Shown here: piece by piece, positions 43,559 through 52,703 of the stretch
Numbering within the stretch: the stretch's first letter is position 1
How the letters are laid out: every line of letters starts with the position of its first letter
Assembly (NCBI GenBank): GCA_001606155.1
Contig: LODT01000001.1
Location: forward strand, 1,116,001 to 1,180,000
Source: Tieghemostelium lacteum
Taxonomy: Eukaryota; Evosea; Eumycetozoa; Dictyosteliales; Raperosteliaceae
Direction of reading: 5' to 3'
DNA: 64,000 nt
Notes under the pieces: generated by a model
Told to the model about the DNA's origin: nothing
Seen by the model: the letters and a program-made list of their open reading frames with translations, nothing else
Databases searched by the model: none
Translations under genes and position numbers: made by a program

Positions 43559-45028
43559 ATGAATGCACTACCTAAAATTATAATACAACAGATACTTTGT
43601 CACTTATTAGATAATAAATTTATATCATTTAGGTATAGGTTATCAATAGGACTTGTGAATAAGAAACTATTTGAAATGGTATCTCAGAAAGCTGATAGTT
43701 TAAAGATATGCCATCCAACATTTATTGATAAAGATTATGTTATTGAAATATTAAACCATCTAAAAAACCCATATTGCCCTATAAAAACTATTCGAAAACT
43801 TCATTTAAGACCACACCACTCAGATTTACCAAACGATGTAATATATAAATTACTTTCAATGCTACCATTGGAAAACGTATTGGAATTAGATATGAACTGT
43901 ATCTTTTCCCCTGATTACCCTTTGGACAAGTTATTCCCAAATTTAGATAAATTAAATCTAATCACCATAAATAAGGAATCAATTACTTGGATGTCTAAAA
44001 TTGATTTGAAATATCCTGTAAAAAAACTCTCGATTACATGTCTGTATGTAAAAGAAGATACTTTTATACCTTTGCTAAAAGCTGTTGAAGACACTATTGA
44101 AAGTCTAGAAATAGTTTCAATTTCAAGGAGATCACCAGATTTTAGAAATCTGAAAGAAATGCTGAATACCTATGCTACCAATAGAATATCTAGTCTATCT
44201 ATTATTCCTTGGACTTTGGATATTCTTTATAATCAAAATCTATCACTTACTAGACTAAATTTGGGACGTGGTCAACATCAGGGATGCTATTACTTTGCCA
44301 CCAATGAATTTGTTCAGTTTATGGAACAAAATAACAGTATCACAACTCTAGTAGTGATGGCTACTGATGACATTTTCACTAAACTTCAGAAGGTTCTAAG
44401 TCAAAAAGAGAATTTAACTGATTTAAATCTGAGTTTCATAGACATATTGTCAACTCAACATTGTCCATTTTATACAATGAATAATGTAATTAGACTGTCA
44501 CTATTTGGTCCTATTCCAATGATTACCAGTTTTTGTCAATCTAATACCAATCCAATTGAACTCACCATTGTAAATAGATATTCGAATATTAAACCAATAA
44601 CAATATTTGAACTGGAGTCTCTGTCAAACTACATTCTAACCAATAACACAGTTAGAGTTTTTGAAACCACTCTACAATATCCATTAAATGTAAAAGAGGG
44701 AAGTTTTGATACATTTGCCAAAACATTATCAAAGAGTTCATCAATTACAGAAATTGTTGTTTATCTTAACATAGAAGCTCATATTAACAAAAAACTTGTT
44801 ACATATTTTTTTAAAAAGTTATCACAAGTACCCAATCTAGAGAGAATTGTAATTAAAGCCATGAATGAGGAAGACAGGTTCCGACATAAAAAAATACTTT
44901 TACAGATTCAACCACCCTATCCATTCAAATTAGAATGTACATTAAATTATTTCACATTTTACTATGAGAGATTACCTGAAAAGTCACCACAAAGTCTATT
45001 AACTAAATTTAAAAACTTGATTAAGTAA
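43559..45028 (+). CDS. Tandem leucine-rich paralogue 2 of 4
   Basis: Single exon, 489 residues; the first true ATG is 43559 (MNALPKIIIQQILCHLLDN). Only 59 bases separate it from the stop of copy 1. It has the same layout but is the most diverged at the signature (TYATNRISSLSIIPWTLDI, lacking the CxxWF core) and has an unusual tail (PYPFKLECTLNYFTFYYERL instead of DRYG). It otherwise keeps the family length and strand spacing, so it is probably a working gene under different constraint. Confidence 0.82.
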   Translation: MNALPKIIIQQILCHLLDNKFISFRYRLSIGLVNKKLFEMVSQKADSLKICHPTFIDKDYVIEILNHLKNPYCPIKTIRKLHLRPHHSDLPNDVIYKLLSMLPLENVLELDMNCIFSPDYPLDKLFPNLDKLNLITINKESITWMSKIDLKYPVKKLSITCLYVKEDTFIPLLKAVEDTIESLEIVSISRRSPDFRNLKEMLNTYATNRISSLSIIPWTLDILYNQNLSLTRLNLGRGQHQGCYYFATNEFVQFMEQNNSITTLVVMATDDIFTKLQKVLSQKENLTDLNLSFIDILSTQHCPFYTMNNVIRLSLFGPIPMITSFCQSNTNPIELTIVNRYSNIKPITIFELESLSNYILTNNTVRVFETTLQYPLNVKEGSFDTFAKTLSKSSSITEIVVYLNIEAHINKKLVTYFFKKLSQVPNLERIVIKAMNEEDRFRHKKILLQIQPPYPFKLECTLNYFTFYYERLPEKSPQSLLTKFKNLIK

Positions 45029-45061
45029 CGTTGTATTATAATAAAATTGATTTTAATTTTT

Positions 45062-46591
45062 ATGTTGAATTTCAAAATGGCTTCAATTCAGTTACCAAAT
45101 ATTATTATAAAACAGATATTGAATTATGTATTAGAGTATAAATATATTTCATTTAGATATATATTGGCATTAGGGTTGACTAATAAATATATATTTGAAA
45201 TTGTATCACAAAAGTGTAATTCTTTGAGAATTACAGAAGATGAATTTCCAATGCCTTATGCAACTATTTATTTAAAGCATTTAAATAGCAGGTATTGTGC
45301 AATAAAGAATATAAAGAGACTTGAATATCACCCACTTCAGTGTCCTTTAACTAGTAGCATAGTTGAAGAATTCTCCATTTTACCAGTAAATAATGTTACT
45401 CATCTAGAGATAACTAATCATTTTAGAGACTATTCCACATCATTGGTATTTCACAATGTTAAACATCTACTCATACGAGGTAATCTTAATAGGGATTTGA
45501 TTAGAGACTTTAAATGCTACACTATTCATACACTTATCATACAGTGTGAGAATATTCAACAACAAATGATTTATGCAGTTTTGAAAGGTGTTGAATCAAC
45601 AATAGAGAATTTATCAATAACACCACTTTCAAAAAGGAGATTGGATATGGAAACTGGTGAATTCTCATTACATAATCTAATGAGAACCTATGCTACAAAT
45701 AGACTGATACATTTACATGTATGTTATACGTGGTTTTGGGATATACAGGTATTGTATAATCAAACATCTCTTAGATCTCTTAATCTGTTGGGGGATGCAA
45801 AGGGTATACCGTACTATCCCAAAAAGGATTTTATGGATTTTCTTAAATCCAATAACACACTCACTAGTTTAAAAATTGAAATTACATTTGAAGGACACTA
45901 TCACCAACTTGAAGAGATTATATGTGAAAAAGAGAATTTAACCGATTTACATCTGAGGTATATACCATATGACCTAGAAGTATTTAGACCAGACCCCAAA
46001 CAACTACACCAAATCACTAGATTGTATCTTCAAGGTCCTGTTGTTATGTTAGATCACTTTTACAAAAACAATATATATAATTCTAAAATTGAACATTTGT
46101 CACTCAGATATGATCTAGTGTACCCAAGTAATATCTTTAGATCACAATTGGCACAAGAATATCTTCAATTCAATAATTCAGTTAAGGTACTAGACATTAT
46201 AATTCACCTAGATCCTAAAACAGATAAACAGTATATAAGGACATTAGGTAAACTAATATCAGCAAATACATCAATTAATCAGTTATTGGTTACATTGGAT
46301 ATCTCAAATGAAGCAAAATTGAATTCAATAGAGCTGGCCAAATTGTTTTTTTCATTGGTTTCACAATCAATGTCCCTTCAAGTTATTGTAATAACTGAAA
46401 AACATTATGTTCGATATAGTTATAAAACACAGAAGAGTATGGGTCCACCACTACCATTTAAATTGGTAAAAAGTGATACTCATTCATTTACCTATGACAG
46501 ATATGGTTGTAATTTAGAATCACCCATTATAGCACGATCTACTAATATATTTCAACAAGTACAAAAGTTTATATTAGATAAATCAAAATAA
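45062..46591 (+). CDS. Tandem leucine-rich paralogue 3 of 4
   Basis: Single exon, 509 residues from 45062, or 504 from the second Met (45077, MASIQLPNIIIKQILNYVLE), which matches the other copies better. The gap from copy 2 is only 33-48 bases. The signature is TYATNRLIHLHVCYTWFWDI, then VLYNQTSLRSLNLLGD and FMDFLKSNNTLTSL; the tail is LPFKLVKS..HSFTYDRYGCNL. It is closest to copies 1 and 4 at these blocks. Function unknown. Confidence 0.82.
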   Translation: MLNFKMASIQLPNIIIKQILNYVLEYKYISFRYILALGLTNKYIFEIVSQKCNSLRITEDEFPMPYATIYLKHLNSRYCAIKNIKRLEYHPLQCPLTSSIVEEFSILPVNNVTHLEITNHFRDYSTSLVFHNVKHLLIRGNLNRDLIRDFKCYTIHTLIIQCENIQQQMIYAVLKGVESTIENLSITPLSKRRLDMETGEFSLHNLMRTYATNRLIHLHVCYTWFWDIQVLYNQTSLRSLNLLGDAKGIPYYPKKDFMDFLKSNNTLTSLKIEITFEGHYHQLEEIICEKENLTDLHLRYIPYDLEVFRPDPKQLHQITRLYLQGPVVMLDHFYKNNIYNSKIEHLSLRYDLVYPSNIFRSQLAQEYLQFNNSVKVLDIIIHLDPKTDKQYIRTLGKLISANTSINQLLVTLDISNEAKLNSIELAKLFFSLVSQSMSLQVIVITEKHYVRYSYKTQKSMGPPLPFKLVKSDTHSFTYDRYGCNLESPIIARSTNIFQQVQKFILDKSK

Positions 46592-46630
46592 ATTTTTATT
46601 TTATTTTTTTATCTCGAATTTTAGAAAAAT

Positions 46631-48127
46631 ATGTCAAGTCAAGAAATATCTATACTACCCAACATTGTTATAAAAGAAATTATAAAATATGTAGTAAATA
46701 GTCAATATAGTTCCTATAAATATATATTATCATTAGGTTTGGTCAGTAAAAGTGTATTTGGAATGTTATCTACTTTGATAGATAGCATTAAACTTCCCAG
46801 TGGTTTTAAGAGTGATTTAGCCAATGAAATTAATAGTCACCTTAATGATTCATATTGTCTAATGAAAACATTTAGAAAGATCCAAATATGTCCCAACATT
46901 AAACAATCTGAATTTTATCAGTCTTTAAAGTCACTCCCTATAAACCTAGTTGAAGAATTAGAAAGTCTAAACTATTTCTCTGAAGATTTTACACTGAATG
47001 AAAACTTTAGTAATCTTCAAATATTGCGTATTAGTGGACCTATAGAAACTATATTCAGTAAAGATTGTACTAGTTTCTCTATTCACACACTAATTTTAGA
47101 TAATGTAAATATCAATCAAAAAGAACTAGAGATTCTTCTTTCAATTGTTGAAGAGACCATTGAAAATCTTCATATTATGGGGATTAATAATATTGCTTAT
47201 ACTATGGATGACTACGAAATTCCAATAATGAAAACCTATGCAAAAAATAAACTGAAGAATTTGCATGCTTGTTCATCATGGTTTAGAGATATTCAAGTAC
47301 TATATAACCAAAATGAATCCTTAACTACTTTAATTCTACTAGGGTTTGCTTCACCTTATTATCCTAAAGAGGATTTTATGCAATTCTTGGAAACCAACCA
47401 CAATCTCACCTCACTAAACCTACAAGTTAACACAGTAGAAACTTTAAAAAGATTATTAGAAATTGTAAATACCAAACCAAATCTAACAGAACTATTTTTG
47501 GGCTATGCTATTAGTAATTATCTATTAAATACTGTACAAGATGCCATCTATTTTCCCACACTTTATCACGTGCAACAATTAAGTTTAAAATGTCCTCTAT
47601 CAATACTCGGCCAATTCTTTTTAAACAACCAAAATGCACCACTTTCTAGATTACATGTGAGTGTGAATTCTTCAGATGGTAATTTTCTACATTTACCATC
47701 ATTCTATAACTTTCTAACTGAAAATAAGACACTGGTAACCTTAGATATATCCATTTCCTTTCATATACCTGGTATTGACAAACAAGTCTTGGGACAAGTA
47801 GCTCATGCTATTGGTACACACCCACATATCAATCATTTAATTATATTCTTTGTAATGCAATCTCAAGTTCATGTAAATTTAGCAAAGTATTTTACACAAC
47901 AATTATCCATGTGTGACAATATAGAGGGTATAAAAATAATTAATTATTATCTACCTGATATATACACTTTTAAGGATTCTTTATTAACTTCACCCCCACT
48001 TCCATTTAAAATGTCCAAAAAGAAATATGCATCACTCTATTACGATAGAAATGGTAATATAGATCCAAATTATACCCCAAAACCCACTTTCATGTCAATG
48101 TTGAAAACCTTTTTTTTCGGTAAATAA
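46631..48127 (+). CDS. Tandem leucine-rich paralogue 4 of 4
   Basis: Single exon, 498 residues, starting 39 bases after the stop of copy 3. The start ISILPNIVIKEIIKYVVN is F-box-like; the signature is TYAKNKLKNLHACSSWFRDI, then VLYNQNESLTTLILLGF and FMQFLETNHNLTSL; the tail is LPFKMSKKKYASLYYDRNGN. It shares VLYNQ and FM-FL with copy 3, so copies 3 and 4 look most closely related. It ends the array; the next gene is convergent. Confidence 0.82.
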   Translation: MSSQEISILPNIVIKEIIKYVVNSQYSSYKYILSLGLVSKSVFGMLSTLIDSIKLPSGFKSDLANEINSHLNDSYCLMKTFRKIQICPNIKQSEFYQSLKSLPINLVEELESLNYFSEDFTLNENFSNLQILRISGPIETIFSKDCTSFSIHTLILDNVNINQKELEILLSIVEETIENLHIMGINNIAYTMDDYEIPIMKTYAKNKLKNLHACSSWFRDIQVLYNQNESLTTLILLGFASPYYPKEDFMQFLETNHNLTSLNLQVNTVETLKRLLEIVNTKPNLTELFLGYAISNYLLNTVQDAIYFPTLYHVQQLSLKCPLSILGQFFLNNQNAPLSRLHVSVNSSDGNFLHLPSFYNFLTENKTLVTLDISISFHIPGIDKQVLGQVAHAIGTHPHINHLIIFFVMQSQVHVNLAKYFTQQLSMCDNIEGIKIINYYLPDIYTFKDSLLTSPPLPFKMSKKKYASLYYDRNGNIDPNYTPKPTFMSMLKTFFFGK

Positions 48128-48256
48128 ATAAATAAATACTAAAGGTGTGTAATAGGTGTATTTGTATTTATACATATAATAAATATTATTATTATATACA
48201 TTGGTTATTAGTTTTGGTTTATTAAAATTTAAAGATCTTTATAAAAGAGGGATTAT

Positions 48257-49699
48257 TTATAAAAAGGGACCACCTCTTGGGAATCTAGATTTTTTGGGTC
48301 TAGTGTGATTGGTATGTTTAAAATTGTTGTCATCTAATAGGTAGAGGTTTTGGGGTTGTGATGCATAAGCTTGAGAAATAAAATGTGGTGTTCCTTGTGG
48401 TTCAAAATCACTGTGACATACTGTATCGAAACATGCTGATAACATTCTATCATAGTCTTCTAGACATGGTGAACTTCCACAACGATCACATGATGAAATT
48501 GTACAATTGTTGTTACAAAGGAATGATGATTCCTCGTCACAAGATAGAGTTGGATAGGAATTGTTAAAGAAAATACCATGATAGATGACATTTGGTTTGA
48601 GGGATGAACTAATGTGTAGTGCACCTCCTTGTTCAGTAGCAATGTTATTGTAGAATGTACTATCTAGGAAATCAATGGAACCCTGATCAGGTAGATAATT
48701 TAAACATAGAGCACCACCATAGTTTGCCTTGTTCATTGTGAAATTTGAGGTTGTTACAGAACCAGTTGCATTGATTAAATGTAAGGCACCTCCACAGACT
48801 CCAGCTTGGTTTTGAATAAATTGCATGGATCCAAATTGAACCATACCAGAATACGAGTAAACTGCACCACCAATCAAACCGGCGTTATTAGATTGTACAA
48901 TGGAAAAGAACATGTAACAGCTAGTACAACTTACAGCACCTCCATTGTATTCAGCATAGTTTCCAGTGGCTTTACTAGTCATGAAATTAACAGTCTCACC
49001 AAAGATTGCACCTCCAGAGGCTTTAGATTCGCAGCTGTTGTATATTGAGTTGTGACTGACAATAGCTCCAGGAGAGTAAATAGCACCACCACTCTTTAAA
49101 GCAGTACCGGTATTGAATTGACTGTCTACGATGGTAATGTCGTAGATTGAACTTACAAATCCACCGTTACCTGATGAATAAGATGTAGTCATTTCAACTT
49201 GATTAAGAGTCAATTGAGCAGATTGATAACCAACAACTGAGATTGCACCACCATCTGGATAGGCAGCATCATCATTATAGGTATTGATAATAGTCAAACT
49301 GTTTACAGTAATATTCAACCATGACGAATACTCTGTGAAACTGGTATTAAACAAAATGAATCTATTGGCATTCTGACAATTGATAGTAGCTGGGAAACTA
49401 CCAGCAACTGAAATGTAGATACTAGTTGGTATGGATATTTCATAACCACAGTGATTATCAAAAACTGCGTTTTGTTCGTACAGTACTGAAATTAAATCTG
49501 TAGGTCCTACATTGAAATTCAATGTGATAAATTGTATACATGCTGGAAGATTAGGACAAACTAATCCACCATCTAAACTCTGACAATAGGCTTCTCCTTG
49601 TGGGATTACACATTTATATATCGAATCAATTCCATAAATTACATTGAAAAATGATGATAATAATATTATTCCAAACAGATAAATATTTTTATTTCCCAT
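48257..49699 (-). CDS. Secreted beta-helix protein with polymorphic-membrane-protein-type GGA repeats
   Basis: Single exon, 480 residues. A signal peptide (MGNKNIYLFGIILLSSFFNVIYG) is followed by a region with at least seven GGA-[IVL] turns spaced about 22-35 residues (GGAISV, GGAIYS, GGAIFG, GGAVSC, GGAVYS, GGALHL, GGALCL, GGALHI), each followed by NNxA or similar. This is the repeat of polymorphic outer membrane proteins and folds as a right-handed beta-helix. A Cys-rich patch (SCDEESSFLCNNNCTISSCDRC) follows, and a basic Arg/Pro C-terminus. D. discoideum has many such proteins, thought to be at the surface or in the matrix. No membrane anchor is seen. Confidence 0.85.
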   Translation of the reverse strand: MGNKNIYLFGIILLSSFFNVIYGIDSIYKCVIPQGEAYCQSLDGGLVCPNLPACIQFITLNFNVGPTDLISVLYEQNAVFDNHCGYEISIPTSIYISVAGSFPATINCQNANRFILFNTSFTEYSSWLNITVNSLTIINTYNDDAAYPDGGAISVVGYQSAQLTLNQVEMTTSYSSGNGGFVSSIYDITIVDSQFNTGTALKSGGAIYSPGAIVSHNSIYNSCESKASGGAIFGETVNFMTSKATGNYAEYNGGAVSCTSCYMFFSIVQSNNAGLIGGAVYSYSGMVQFGSMQFIQNQAGVCGGALHLINATGSVTTSNFTMNKANYGGALCLNYLPDQGSIDFLDSTFYNNIATEQGGALHISSSLKPNVIYHGIFFNNSYPTLSCDEESSFLCNNNCTISSCDRCGSSPCLEDYDRMLSACFDTVCHSDFEPQGTPHFISQAYASQPQNLYLLDDNNFKHTNHTRPKKSRFPRGGPFL

Positions 49700-49984
49700 T
49701 TTTTCTCTATTTATTGCCCAATAAATATTTATATTAGTATGATGTGTAAAAAAAAAAAAATCGTGTCTATTTTTCCCCCTCTTCTTTCTTTGATTTCTAA
49801 AAAAAATATCTAAAAAACACTTTATTACTAAAGAGAATTCTTTTGATCCAATTTTTCTTTCATTTAAGATGGGAAATATATAAAGTGCTACTTTTCTTGA
49901 AGATTATCTTCAATATTTTATTGATTAACTATTGTTTTAAATTTATAAATAAAAATTTGTTTTTTTTTTAATTTTTATTTGAAA

Positions 49985-50281
49985 ATGGATTTTGAACTTT
50001 GTAATGAAAAACTTAATTTAAAGATTAAGTCACCTACAGGTAAAGTTGAAGAAATTACAGTTAACATTTATGATACCATAGAGCAAGGAAAGATTGTGTA
50101 TGGTGATATATCTGGACATCCTATGGAATCAATCAGGTGGGGATATGTTGAGAATCATTCAATGTTAATCATACTTGAAAATGAATATACATTTGCTCAC
50201 TACAATATAAGAAATGGCTCATTGGTTTATTTTTTAATGCAACGTAAAGGTGATAATAATGTTGGTTATAAATTTAAATAG
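49985..50281 (+). CDS. Divergent ubiquitin-like protein without C-terminal GG
   Basis: Single exon, 98 residues from the first ATG at 49985. The sequence follows the ubiquitin fold in order: LKIKSPTGKVEEITVNIYDT corresponds to FVKTLTGKTITLEVEPSDT, IEQGK to IENVK, GHP to GIP, and the HYNIRNGSLVYFLMQRKGD block to DYNIQKESTLHLVLRLRGG. The diglycine is replaced by GD and about nine more residues follow, so it cannot be conjugated as it stands. It may be a free ubiquitin-like adaptor. Convergent with the first hss copy, 68 bases between stops. Confidence 0.72.
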   Translation: MDFELCNEKLNLKIKSPTGKVEEITVNIYDTIEQGKIVYGDISGHPMESIRWGYVENHSMLIILENEYTFAHYNIRNGSLVYFLMQRKGDNNVGYKFK

Positions 50282-50349
50282 GTTTGCTTTGGTTTTTATT
50301 GCTTTACAGATTCAATATGTATACATTGAAGAATATATTATAACAGGAT

Positions 50350-50684
50350 TTAATTGCAACCACAACCTCCACCATTGAGAATTCCACCAACAGTTCCAAT
50401 GACACCACCAACAACTGGTAATACAACACCTCCAACAACACCACCAACTAAACCAACAGTGGTACCCAAAAGACCACCAATCAAATTACCATTACAACCA
50501 CCACATGCAGCTGAATTCATTGATTGCATTGATGACATTGATGATCCAGATGAGATTCTAGCTGAACTTGAACTCATTGGTTTAACATTACCCATTGAAG
50601 AAAGAGATGCTGTTCATATTTATTAATATCAATATGGTAATTAAAAACATCTTTAGAATTAATATATTTACCTAAGATTGTCAT
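50350..50684 (-). CDS. hssA/B-like small Gly-rich protein, copy 1
   Basis: Two exons on the minus strand: 50684-50672 (13 bases, ATG ACA ATC TTA G) and 50609-50350, intron 62 bases (GTAAAT to GAACAG); 90 residues. The protein starts MTILASLSSMGNVKPMSSSS, typical of the dictyostelid HssA/B and UPF0512 small-protein families (MTILASISSIGN...), then CGGC and a Gly/Val/Leu-rich stretch ending GGGCGCN. The function of this family is unknown; members are multicopy and developmentally expressed in D. discoideum. The other three copies in the window encode the same protein. The miniature first exon is required to gain the family N-terminus. Confidence 0.9.
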
Positions 50685-50970
50685 TTTTAAAGTTTAATTT
50701 GATTTGATTGTTAATTTAGAAATTGAATTAATGATTTTAAAACTATTAAATTTCATTCTATTTATACTTGATATTTTCTAAACTGATACAAGAATTGATT
50801 GATTCAGTTGTATCTCTTTATAGTAAATTAAGAGTTAACTAATTTAGTTGTGATATTAAAGAGATTAATCTTTTAATTATATAAATGTACATTTCACAAG
50901 ATATCTGACACAATCAATTTTAAAATAACTCAACACATTTTGAAATTTCAAATAACACACTACCACCCTT
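50685..50970 (-). promoter_or_regulatory. Promoter of hss copy 1
   Basis: Read on the minus strand, TATAAATAG lies at 50766-50758, about 75-80 bases before the ATG. About 260 bases before the ATG a palindrome GAAATTTC (50942-50949) is flanked by AACACA and ACACAC boxes, and CACAAGATATCTGACA (about 50894) lies between. The same layout is seen at copies 2 and 4. Confidence 0.65.
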
Positions 50971-51448
50971 AACTATTTTTGTGAATTTTTGTATCTCTAA
51001 TTTTGAATTCAAACTCATCTTATTAAAAAAAGGGTAATAACAGAAAGCTCAAATATATAATAATATTTTTTATTTTAAATCTATTTTACAACACTTTTTT
51101 GAATAATTAAATGTTAGTGTGAATGTTTTGTTTTGTGTGGGTAATTACAAAAAAAAATAATTAATGGGATAAATTTATAATTAATTATATTGAGTAAAAT
51201 GATTTCAACAAATTTAAACTGATATCACCAGCATAGATATATGATAACATACCATGACTTTAGAATCTATAATAAATTTACAAAGGAATTTTGTCAATGC
51301 TATAGTATTGTATTTACAAGTTTTTGAGAATCTCGGGTATAATTCTATCTTAATAAATACTCTATTTTAAATTTTTTATTATGTATCAAATAAACAATAT
51401 TAAAAACTAAATCTAGTGCTTTTACTTAAATTCTAAAATATATATAAA
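50971..51448. other. Spacer between hss copy 1 promoter and six-cysteine gene 1
   Basis: AT-rich spacer without a gene. It should contain the promoter of the secreted peptide gene at 51449. No clear motif was seen beyond a run of A/T before the start. Confidence 0.35.
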
Positions 51449-51742
51449 ATGAAAACTCAAATTATGATTACATTTTTTTTAGCAATGTTGGCTTTATCCA
51501 CTGCTGAATTGATTCTTCTTCCAATCTTCCATACTGATAATCCAGATTATATGGGTAGCTGTGTTCATGCTTGTAATAATGGTTATGGTGATTTATTCAA
51601 CTTCTGTGCCACTCAAGGATTTGCAGTATACGAAAAATGTATACAAATGTCTTCTCAATACCCAACATACAACACTCAAGAATGTAATACTATCTGTGGC
51701 CATATAATCAACTATTCCATCGATGTTCACAGACAACACTAA
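51449..51742 (+). CDS. Secreted six-cysteine small protein 1
   Basis: Single exon, 97 residues. A signal peptide (MKTQIMITFFLAMLALSTA) precedes a short mature chain of about 78 residues with six cysteines in the order C-x3-C-x10-C-x10-C-x14-C-x3-C. The first and last pairs are CX3C motifs (SCVHAC, ECNTIC), which would suit a disulfide-linked helical hairpin. The gene at 60845-61141 has the same length and cysteine plan. Both sit between two hss copies. The family is not recognised; a secreted signal, lectin-like or antimicrobial peptide are all possible, and none is shown. Confidence 0.8.
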   Translation: MKTQIMITFFLAMLALSTAELILLPIFHTDNPDYMGSCVHACNNGYGDLFNFCATQGFAVYEKCIQMSSQYPTYNTQECNTICGHIINYSIDVHRQH

Positions 51743-51856
51743 TTCAAAATCCTTCTAAAAATTTAAATTTTGATTAATATTCAAAATGAATCAATAAATA
51801 ATTATTATTTGGTGTTTTATTACTAATGCACATAAATTCTATTGTAAAAATTAAAT

Positions 51857-52193
51857 TTAATTGCAACCACAACCTCCACCATTGAGAATTCCACCAACAG
51901 TTCCAATGACACCACCAACAACTGGTAATACAACACCTCCAACAACACCACCAACTAAACCAACAGTGGTACCCAAAAGACCACCAATCAAATTACCATT
52001 ACAACCACCACATGCAGCTGAATTCATTGATTGCATTGATGACATTGATGATCCAGATGAAATTCTAGCTGAACTTGAACTCATTGGTTTAACATTACCC
52101 ATTGAAGAAAGAGATGCTGTTCATATTTATTAATATCAGAACTGAAAACAATATCAATATCTATATAAATTTATATTTACCTAAGATTGTCAT
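51857..52193 (-). CDS. hssA/B-like small Gly-rich protein, copy 2
   Basis: Two exons: 52193-52181 (13 bases) and 52116-51857, intron 64 bases. It encodes the same 90-residue protein as copy 1, with a single synonymous difference noticed in the second exon. It is in the same orientation as copy 1, downstream of the six-cysteine gene and convergent with it (114 bases between stops). The flanks stay similar to copy 1 for roughly 250-280 bases upstream of the ATG, so the duplicated unit included the promoter. Confidence 0.9.
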
Positions 52194-52485
52194 TTTTAAA
52201 GTTTAATTTGATTTGATTGTTAATTTAGAAATTGAATTAATGATTTTAAAACTATTAAATTTCATTCTTTTTATACTTGATGTTTTCTAAACTGATGAGT
52301 ATCAGATGTTCCAGTTGTATCTCTTTACAGTAAAATTAATTTGTGATATTAAAGAGATATACATTCAGAATTAAATTCTGTTAAAACATATAAATGTATA
52401 ATTCACAAGATATCTGACAATATCAATATTAAAAATAGTTTAACCACACCATTTTTGAAATTTCTGATAACACACCCACTCCATT
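52194..52485 (-). promoter_or_regulatory. Promoter of hss copy 2
   Basis: On the minus strand TATAAAAAG lies at 52275-52267 in the position of the TATA box of the other copies. GAAATTTC (52457-52464), about 268 bases before the ATG, is flanked by CCACACC and ACACACCCAC. CACAAGATATCTGACA is at about 52405. The CA-rich boxes resemble sites of G-box binding factor. Confidence 0.65.
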
Positions 52486-52703
52486 TAAGTGAAATATCAG
52501 ATAACACAAAATTAACTATTTTAGTTTATCTCTTTAATTATTTTTTTTCTAGTGTTACACTTATTTGATCTATTAAATTTTAGGTGTTTTTAAAAATGAT
52601 AAATTGTAAATTGGCAAAATAAAATTCAACATACATTTCTTCCCCAAAAGGTCACATGATGTCAGTTCTCATTTTTAAATTTTTTTAAAAACAAATTGTT
52701 AAA

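Noticed and set aside
50354-50626. Pro/Thr-rich 90-residue frame opposite hss copy 1 (also at 51861, 60100 and 61579)
   Set aside because: It is the exact antisense of the hss gene in all four copies; the sense frame has the family N-terminus, intron and promoter.
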